Shown here: positions 33,411-38,701 of the stretch, piece after piece
Numbering within the stretch: position 1 is the stretch's first letter
How the letters are laid out: every line of letters starts with the position of its first letter
NCBI GenBank assembly: GCA_012799415.1
Contig: JAAZLH010000385.1
Coordinates: 1-38,701, forward strand
Source: Candidatus Epulonipiscium sp.
Lineage (GTDB): Bacteria > Bacillota > Clostridia > Lachnospirales > JAAYNZ01
Direction: 5' to 3'
Length of the DNA stretch: 38,701 nt
Translations under genes and position numbers: made by a program
Notes under the pieces: generated by a model
Databases searched by the model: none
Seen by the model: the letters and a program-made list of their open reading frames with translations, nothing else
What the model was told of the DNA's origin: nothing

Positions 33411-34619
33411 ATGGGGATTGTTATTCAGAAATTTGGTGGCAGTTCATTGTCGACCAAAGAAGGTAGGCATCATGTCATAGAAAAAATAATTACTGCGAAG
33501 GAACAAGGGCAGAACCCTGTAGTTGTAGTTTCAGCAATTGGACGTAAAGGGGATCCCTATGCAACAGATACCTTACTAGAGATCACAAATGCCATCTATC
33601 CAAATCTTGCACTACGAGAAAAAGATCTTTTAATGTCTTGCGGAGAAATTATATCTGCTGTAGTTTTAGTTTCTAGTTTATATAAGCAAGGTTACACGGC
33701 CATGGCATTAACTGGAGGGCAAGCAGGAATTATTACTGATGAAAATTTTGGGCAGGCTACGGTACAGGAAATGGATACTATTGCAATACGGAAAGCCTTA
33801 GCGGCGGGAATTATTCCCGTTGTTGCAGGTTTTCAAGGCCAAAGTCAAAAGGGAGATATTACTACATTAGGGCGAGGTGGAAGTGATACCACAGCAGCTC
33901 TTTTGGGTGAAAGTATAGGGGCCCAAGCTATTGAAATTTATACAGATGTAGATGGGATGATGACAACAGATCCACGAATTTATCCTCAGGCTCAAATGAT
34001 AGAAAATTTAAGCTATCATGAGGTATTTCAGATGGCTGATAGTGGAGCACGAGTAATTCATCCAAGAGCTGTAGAAATTGCAAGAAGATCAGGGATTCCA
34101 CTTTACATTAAAAATACATTTAAGAGTACACAAGGTACTTGTATTTCTCATAATACTTTTGGGTCAACAGATTCCAAGGATCCTGGGGCAAGACTTCCTC
34201 TTGTAACTGCTATTGCACATCGACCCAATCAGGTACAATTTTGCATAGAAGATAAAGAGTTACAAGAAGAAAAATTTTTTACTTTGCTAGCAGCTCAAGG
34301 TGTTAGTATTGATATGATTAACTTTTTTCCAAATCGAAAAATATTTATTATAGATAGTCAATGTATATCTCAAGTATTAGAATTACTAGAAACACAAAGT
34401 ATTAAATATTGCTATATACAAGATTGTTGTAAAATTACAATGATCGGAGAAGGTATGACAGGAATTCCAGGTGTTATGGCAAAAATTATTCGATGCCTAA
34501 AGAAAGAAGAAATTGAAATTCTACAGACTGCCGACTCTCTTACAACCATTGCTTGCCTAATTTACCATAAAGATTTATGTAAAGCTGTAACAGCTTTGCA
34601 TAAAGAATTTGAATTATAA
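33411..34619 (+). CDS. dapG: Aspartate kinase (DapG/LysC type)
   Basis: A 402-residue aspartokinase, the first step from aspartate to lysine, diaminopimelate and dipicolinate. Motifs are VIQKFGGSSLSTKEGRHHV at the N-terminus, TTLGRGGSDTTAALLGESI, IYTDVDGMMTTDPRI and the downstream MADSGARVIHPRAVEIARR. Two C-terminal ACT domains (about 265-400) imply allosteric control. In Bacillus the isozyme next to dpaAB is dapG, which is inhibited by diaminopimelate; the symbol is assigned by context and similarity of layout. The ATG follows GGGGGAGAGG by a short gap. Confidence 0.92.
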   Translation: MGIVIQKFGGSSLSTKEGRHHVIEKIITAKEQGQNPVVVVSAIGRKGDPYATDTLLEITNAIYPNLALREKDLLMSCGEIISAVVLVSSLYKQGYTAMALTGGQAGIITDENFGQATVQEMDTIAIRKALAAGIIPVVAGFQGQSQKGDITTLGRGGSDTTAALLGESIGAQAIEIYTDVDGMMTTDPRIYPQAQMIENLSYHEVFQMADSGARVIHPRAVEIARRSGIPLYIKNTFKSTQGTCISHNTFGSTDSKDPGARLPLVTAIAHRPNQVQFCIEDKELQEEKFFTLLAAQGVSIDMINFFPNRKIFIIDSQCISQVLELLETQSIKYCYIQDCCKITMIGEGMTGIPGVMAKIIRCLKKEEIEILQTADSLTTIACLIYHKDLCKAVTALHKEFEL

Positions 34620-34671
34620 AATGCATGAAGAAAGCCCTCTTAAGCCATAATAGGAAAAAGGAGAGGGTTAT

Positions 34672-35436
34672 ATGCATGAAGAGATGAAAGAGCAAGAGCA
34701 GAAGAAGAACCAAGAGCAGGCAGATGCTTCAAACGAAAATAAAAATGATGAACAAAAAATAGCCATTTTAAGGGAGTTAGGTCAGACAGAGTTACCAGAG
34801 AATTCAAAGAAAAATCCACGAGGTAATATTCATTGCTTAACTATTATAGGACAAATAGAAGGACATATTGTGTTACCACCTCAAAATAAGACAACGAAAT
34901 ATGAACATTTGTTACCGCAGATGGCTGCGATTGAAAATGATCCTCAAATTGACGGGGTGCTTATTCTTCTAAATACCGTAGGTGGGGATGTAGAGGCAGG
35001 TTTAGCCATTTCAGAAATGATTGCATCCTTAGATAAGCCGACAGTATCGTTGGTCCTTGGAGGTGGGCATTCTATTGGTGTACCTTTAGCTGTAGCATCT
35101 AATTATTCGTTCATTGCACCTAGTGCAACAATGACAATTCATCCCGTTAGGATGAGTGGAACGGTCATTGGAGTTGCTCAGACTTATGAATATTTTGATA
35201 AAATGCAGGAGCGTATCGTGGCTTTTGTTGCTAACAATTCTAAAATTTCCAAAGAGCGTTTTAAAAATTTAATGCTAGATACAGGGAAATTAGCCAAAGA
35301 TGTAGGGACAATTTTAATAGGAGAGGAAGCAGTACAAGAAAAATTAATTGATGAAATAGGTGGTCTTTCTCAAGCTATGAATAAGCTATATGAATTAATA
35401 CAACAACGCAAGTTGACAATGAGTAAGGAGGAATGA
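34672..35436 (+). CDS. tepA: ClpP-like protease TepA
   Basis: A 254-residue TepA-family protein, related to ClpP (serine peptidase clan SK). A charged Glu/Lys/Gln-rich N-terminal segment (1-50) precedes the core. Catalytic Ser134 is in [12 protein letters not shown] and His157 in MTIHPVRM. In Bacillus TepA has been linked to protein export and also proposed to act in spore outgrowth. The ATG follows GGAGAGGG by 5 nt. This site could be masked by CCCTCT at 34636-34641, which pairs with AGAGGG at 34663-34668. It is followed by ylzJ, the same pair as in Bacillus. Confidence 0.92.
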   Translation: MHEEMKEQEQKKNQEQADASNENKNDEQKIAILRELGQTELPENSKKNPRGNIHCLTIIGQIEGHIVLPPQNKTTKYEHLLPQMAAIENDPQIDGVLILLNTVGGDVEAGLAISEMIASLDKPTVSLVLGGGHSIGVPLAVASNYSFIAPSATMTIHPVRMSGTVIGVAQTYEYFDKMQERIVAFVANNSKISKERFKNLMLDTGKLAKDVGTILIGEEAVQEKLIDEIGGLSQAMNKLYELIQQRKLTMSKEE

Positions 35437-35438
35437 AT

Positions 35439-35660
35439 ATGTATTATACAATTATGCCTCCTCATTTTGAATCGGAAGATAAAGAAAATGAGCTGCATAC
35501 TTATATTTGTCGTTATAAAAATCACACTGTAGAAGTAGCTTCTGTAAGAAATCAGCTTCAACTACAGCGAATTTTCTCTACAGATTTGCAGGTTTATTTA
35601 GAGAAAGATTTACAACCTGGTAAGATTCTAGATGTTGCTTATATAGAAAAGGTTCAATAA
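35439..35660 (+). CDS. ylzJ: YlzJ-like protein
   Basis: A 73-residue protein of the YlzJ family. It starts MYYTIMPPHFESEDKEN, close to the family's hallmark of an initial Tyr-Thr-x-Met-Pro segment. The ATG at 35439 is 7 nt after AAGGAGG and is preferred to an ATG at 35433 that overlaps the tepA stop. Function is unknown, but the gene is coupled to tepA in many spore formers, so a shared role is likely. There are no membrane segments. Confidence 0.85.
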   Translation: MYYTIMPPHFESEDKENELHTYICRYKNHTVEVASVRNQLQLQRIFSTDLQVYLEKDLQPGKILDVAYIEKVQ

Positions 35661-35715
35661 TAATTTGCTCTTACAAATGGACTTCAATAAAATGGATGAA
35701 AAAAACAAAAGTACC

Positions 35716-35744
35716 TTACCAAAGTCATGGAAAAATGATATAAT
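35716..35744 (+). promoter_or_regulatory. Promoter-like element upstream of the 35761 terminator
   Basis: TTACCA (35716-35721), a 17-bp spacer and a perfect TATAAT (35739-35744) with an extended TGa; a second TATAAT overlaps at 35744-35749. The predicted start, near 35751, is only about 10 nt before a strong terminator hairpin. Confidence 0.5.
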
Positions 35745-35760
35745 ATAATCCTAGATAGAA

Positions 35761-35788
35761 GTGTTAGCACCCTATGCTAACACTTTTT
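35761..35788 (+). terminator. Intrinsic terminator after ylzJ
   Basis: GTGTTAGCA (35761-35769) and TGCTAACAC (35775-35783) form a perfect 9-bp stem with a CCCTA loop, followed by TTTTT (35784-35788). Confidence 0.88.
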
Positions 35789-35793
35789 ATTAG

Positions 35794-35940
35794 ACCTTAA
35801 GATGTGACTATTTTGTTTTAGTAATCTTCAATGTAGACATCTACAAAAATACATTTTTCATTGGTCTGGTACAAGGAGGTGTAGCCATTCCTGAGATTTC
35901 TCGTTCAGGCTCTACTATTGTTGGATTGTCGGAGCTATAA
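35794..35940 (+). pseudogene. Vestige of undecaprenyl-diphosphatase (uppP/bacA)
   Basis: The gap 35661-35999 has no intact gene. In frame from 35794 to a stop at 35938-35940, the stretch reads YKNTFFIGLVQGGVAIPE followed by ISRSGSTIVG. This closely matches the central UppP block (I-G-x-x-Q-x-x-A-x-x-P-G-x-SRSG-x-TI), which carries the catalytic Arg. The conserved Gly after Pro is replaced by Glu, there is no start codon or ribosome binding site, and the reading frame stops about 7 residues after the motif. The N-terminal EFLPVSSTGH-type block and the later helices are missing. It is a decayed fragment by sequence; loss of function is inferred. Confidence 0.72.
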
Positions 35941-35999
35941 CCATAGTTGAAAGTTTATTCATATAAACAAATTAGAAAAACACAAAGGGGGAGAGGGTT

Positions 36000-38447
36000 A
36001 TGACCACAGTAAATAACAAAAAGACGACGACTACCAAGAAAACTAAAAAAAATAGCCATACAAAAAAACCCAAAAAAAATCCTCATTTGGTACAAAAAGA
36101 AGCCATATTAAGGGAAGTCTTTATGATCTGTACATTTGCTTTTGGCTTATTATTATTTGTAAGCATCTATACTAGCAAAGCTGGCTTAATTGGAAAAGCC
36201 ATAGCTAACTTTATAATTGGTTGCTTTGGATTTTCAGCCTACATACTGCCACCAGCAATTCTACTACATAGTATTCTTGTTTTATGGAAAAAACTAAATT
36301 TATCTTGGAAGAACTGGCTGCTTATAATTATGTTTTTCATTCTTTCTATTTTTGTACATGTTATACACGGGCCGATGCCTATAGAAGAAAAATTTTTACT
36401 ACAAATTAAACTTTATTATCAAAAGGGAGCTTGGAATACAGGTGGTGTTTTAGGAGCATTACTTGGACAAACACTATTAACGATTATTGGAACTTATGGT
36501 ACATATATATTTATTTTTACTACTTGGATTGTTTGTATTTTACTTTTAACGGAGAAATCTTTATGGACAGGAATTGTTAAGATAAGCAAAAAAATTTCAA
36601 TCTTTTTAAGTGAAAAACTCCAGAGTTTAACAGAAATTATTTCTGTACGAGATATAGAAGAGCAAAAAAAAGAAAAAGAAGAAGAGCAAAGAATAGTAGA
36701 GTGGCTAGAGCAACCTTTACAAATTCATGATCATATGCAAAACACATCCTTACCAATCTATCCTGAGGAATCTTTAGAAATTCCTATTCAACCTAATGAC
36801 CTAGAATGGAATCCGGAAGAGATAGAAATATCCTTAGATAGCGCAATAGATTCAGTTGCAGTAACAGAAATTAAAGATTCTATAGGATCCACGGAAGTTA
36901 GTAATAATGCTCATGAAAGAGATTTATCTTCATCTAGAAGTAAGATGGCGGAAGAAGCGGATCCTATATCTTCTACCTTAGAATTAGACACCATGATACC
37001 AGAAGCTTTAGCCTATGAGTTTCCGCCTATGGACTTCTTAAAAAAAGCTCCCCCTATTATAGCAGGAAAAGGAGCGTCACAAATTCGAAGAAATGCCAAA
37101 AAGTTAGAAGAAACCTTAGCAAGTTTTGGTGTGCAAGCTAAAGTCAACCAAGTGAATCGGGGGCCCACAGTTACCCGATATGAGGTGCAGCCCAGTCAAG
37201 GAGTGAAAGTAAGTCGAATCGTAAACTTAGCTGATGATATTGCTCTTAACTTAGCAGCATCAGGTATTCGTATAGAGGCTCCTATACCAGGGAAAGCAGC
37301 GGTTGGAATTGAAGTTCCTAATGAAGAACAACAATCTGTTTTTTTAAGAGAAGTCTTAGAAGGAGATGAGTTTCAAAGGTTTCCTTCTAAGCTAGCTGTT
37401 GGATTAGGGAAAGACATCGGTGGTAACACTATTGTTGCAGATATTGGGAAAATGCCTCATCTACTAATTGCAGGAGCAACGGGTTCAGGAAAAAGTGTAT
37501 GTATAAATACTTTAATTACTAGTATTATTTATAAAGCAGATCCAAAAGAAGTAAAATTATTAATGATTGATCCAAAAGTTGTTGAGTTAAGTGTATACAA
37601 CGGTATACCGCACTTATTAATTCCCGTTGTTACAGATCCTAAAAAAGCAGCAGGAGCATTAAATTGGGCAGTACAAGAGATGATTACCAGGTATCAATTA
37701 TTTGCAGAACATAATGCACGAGATATCAAAGGATATAATAATATAAAAAAAGAGAAAAATGAAGATGATTTAATGCCACAAATCGTTATTATTATTGATG
37801 AATTGGCAGACTTAATGATGGCTGCCCCAAAAGATGTTGAAGATGCTATTTGCCGTTTGGCTCAGATGGCTCGGGCAGCAGGTATTCATCTTATTATTGC
37901 TACCCAACGTCCATCTGTTGATGTTATAACTGGAGTAATTAAAGCTAATATTCCCTCGCGATTAGCCTTTGCTGTTTCTTCAGGTACAGATTCAAGGACG
38001 ATCTTAGACATGAATGGTGCAGAAAAACTTCTAGGAAAAGGGGATATGCTATTTTACCCAGTGGGTATGGCCAAACCTATCCGAATTCAAGGAGCTTTTA
38101 TTTCGGATAAAGAAGTAGAAAAAATTGTAGACTTTATTAAACAAGACCCATCATTAGAATCTCAAGAGGAAATGGTAGAAGAGATTACGGGGGGATCCAG
38201 CCCAATTGATAAGACGGAAGAAGAAGTAGATGAATATTTATCCGAAGCAATTGCCTTGGTAGTAGGGAAGGAAAGGGCCTCTATATCTATGCTCCAGCGT
38301 ACTTTTCGTATTGGTTTTAACCGAGCTTCTCGAATTGTAGAAGCAATGGAACAGCGTGGTATTGTTGGACCAGATGAAGGAAGTAAACCACGCAAGGTTC
38401 TAGTTACAGAAGAAGAATGGGAGAGTATGCAAGAGGAACTTTCCTAG
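36000..38447 (+). CDS. DNA translocase FtsK/SpoIIIE
   Basis: An 815-residue FtsK/SpoIIIE DNA translocase. A Lys-rich start (1-30) is followed by four hydrophobic segments over about residues 38-185. A charged linker (185-330) and the motor domain follow, with Walker A GATGSGKS (492-499) and Walker [14 protein letters not shown] around Asp600. The C-terminal gamma winged-helix domain (about 745-805, [20 protein letters not shown]) recognises chromosomal orientation sequences. It pumps DNA through the division or sporulation septum. Which of FtsK (SftA) or SpoIIIE it is cannot be decided here. The ATG follows GGGGGAGAGGG. Confidence 0.95.
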   Translation: MTTVNNKKTTTTKKTKKNSHTKKPKKNPHLVQKEAILREVFMICTFAFGLLLFVSIYTSKAGLIGKAIANFIIGCFGFSAYILPPAILLHSILVLWKKLNLSWKNWLLIIMFFILSIFVHVIHGPMPIEEKFLLQIKLYYQKGAWNTGGVLGALLGQTLLTIIGTYGTYIFIFTTWIVCILLLTEKSLWTGIVKISKKISIFLSEKLQSLTEIISVRDIEEQKKEKEEEQRIVEWLEQPLQIHDHMQNTSLPIYPEESLEIPIQPNDLEWNPEEIEISLDSAIDSVAVTEIKDSIGSTEVSNNAHERDLSSSRSKMAEEADPISSTLELDTMIPEALAYEFPPMDFLKKAPPIIAGKGASQIRRNAKKLEETLASFGVQAKVNQVNRGPTVTRYEVQPSQGVKVSRIVNLADDIALNLAASGIRIEAPIPGKAAVGIEVPNEEQQSVFLREVLEGDEFQRFPSKLAVGLGKDIGGNTIVADIGKMPHLLIAGATGSGKSVCINTLITSIIYKADPKEVKLLMIDPKVVELSVYNGIPHLLIPVVTDPKKAAGALNWAVQEMITRYQLFAEHNARDIKGYNNIKKEKNEDDLMPQIVIIIDELADLMMAAPKDVEDAICRLAQMARAAGIHLIIATQRPSVDVITGVIKANIPSRLAFAVSSGTDSRTILDMNGAEKLLGKGDMLFYPVGMAKPIRIQGAFISDKEVEKIVDFIKQDPSLESQEEMVEEITGGSSPIDKTEEEVDEYLSEAIALVVGKERASISMLQRTFRIGFNRASRIVEAMEQRGIVGPDEGSKPRKVLVTEEEWESMQEELS

Positions 38448-38470
38448 CGTATAAAAGAAGGAGGAGAACG

Positions 38471-38701
38471 ATGAAAACAGATATTGAAATTGCTCAAGAA
38501 GGAAATTTAAGTCCCATTACAGAAGTAGCAAGAAGTATAGGAATTGAAGAAAAATATCTAGAACAGTATGGCAAATATAAAGCGAAAATAAGTGATGAAC
38601 TATGGGAAAACAGAAAAGATGAACCTAATGGTAAACTTGTATTAGTAACTGCTATTAATCCTACACCAGCAGGAGAGGGAAAAACAACAGTTACAGTTGG
38701 A
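38471..38701 (+). CDS. fhs: Formate-tetrahydrofolate ligase, N-terminal part (3' end outside window)
   Basis: 77 residues are visible and the frame runs off the window end. The sequence [20 protein letters not shown], then [15 protein letters not shown], ends in [19 protein letters not shown], the ATP-binding signature of formyltetrahydrofolate synthetase. The full enzyme is about 550 residues and makes 10-formyl-THF from formate, THF and ATP, a step of the Wood-Ljungdahl methyl branch and purine supply. The ATG follows AAGGAGGAG by 5-6 nt and lies 23 nt after the ftsK stop, so read-through from ftsK is likely; no promoter or terminator is seen between them. Confidence 0.95.
   Translation, partial: MKTDIEIAQEGNLSPITEVARSIGIEEKYLEQYGKYKAKISDELWENRKDEPNGKLVLVTAINPTPAGEGKTTVTVG

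Noticed and set aside
35678..35749. 23-residue frame (MDFNKMDEKNKSTL...) after ylzJ
   Set aside because: No ribosome binding site, and it ends inside the promoter-like -10 region.
35947..35967. TTGAAA and TATAAA before ftsK as a promoter
   Set aside because: The spacer is only 9 bp, far too short for sigma-A.

Overview
The window is a dense, almost entirely plus-strand stretch of low-G+C Firmicutes chromosome. Three things point to a motile, endospore-forming member of the Clostridia: a Bacillus/Clostridium-type chemotaxis and sigma-D block with CheC and CheD, a PolC-type replicative polymerase, and dipicolinate synthase (dpaA-dpaB) with a TepA/YlzJ pair. The last gene, a partial formate-tetrahydrofolate ligase, fits one-carbon folate metabolism of anaerobic clostridia. 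The genus cannot be fixed from the sequence alone. No rRNA, tRNA, CRISPR array, prophage or intact insertion sequence is visible.

Layout. (1) Positions 1-7016: 3' part of cheA, then cheW, cheC, cheD, a small two-helix membrane protein, the motility sigma factor (sigD/fliA), a FapA-type DUF342 protein and three poorly known genes. One of these sits and is built like Bacillus SwrB; another looks like a catalytic-domain-free MltG/YceG N-terminal module with a repeated motif. (2) 7023-10429: a strong promoter and structured leader, then rpsB, a strong hairpin, tsf, a terminator, pyrH, frr and a terminator. (3) 10431-19704: a promoter, then uppS, cdsA, dxr, rseP, ispG and polC, covering isoprenoid carrier-lipid synthesis, phospholipid precursor synthesis, membrane proteolysis and replication. 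(4) 19712-27342: a promoter and leader hairpin, then rimP, nusA, ylxR, ylxQ, infB, rbfA, nrnA, truB and ribF. (5) 27351-30066: promoter, leader and rpsO, then pnp with an 18-bp terminator. (6) 30103-31450: an M16 peptidase gene and terminator. (7) 31526-35788: dpaA-dpaB, a 361-base gap holding nested inverted repeats, then dapG, tepA and ylzJ with a terminator. (8) 35794-38701: a vestige of an undecaprenyl-diphosphatase (uppP/bacA) gene, the ftsK/spoIIIE translocase gene, and the start of fhs.

How the genes work together. The chemotaxis proteins set flagellar rotation and the sigma factor drives late flagellar genes. The central blocks are the conserved translation, transcription and RNA-turnover neighbourhood of Firmicutes. 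The right-hand block supplies spore dipicolinate: aspartokinase feeds the pathway and DpaAB performs the last step. Ftsk/SpoIIIE moves DNA across a septum.

Most genes are ordinary and confidently identified. No complete new system is claimed. The points most worth checking are the decayed uppP fragment at 35794-35940, the 204-bp nested inverted-repeat region at 33078-33281, the rpsB leader, and the small uncharacterised proteins between sigD and rpsB. All promoter, leader and hairpin calls come from reading the sequence by eye, without folding or database searches.
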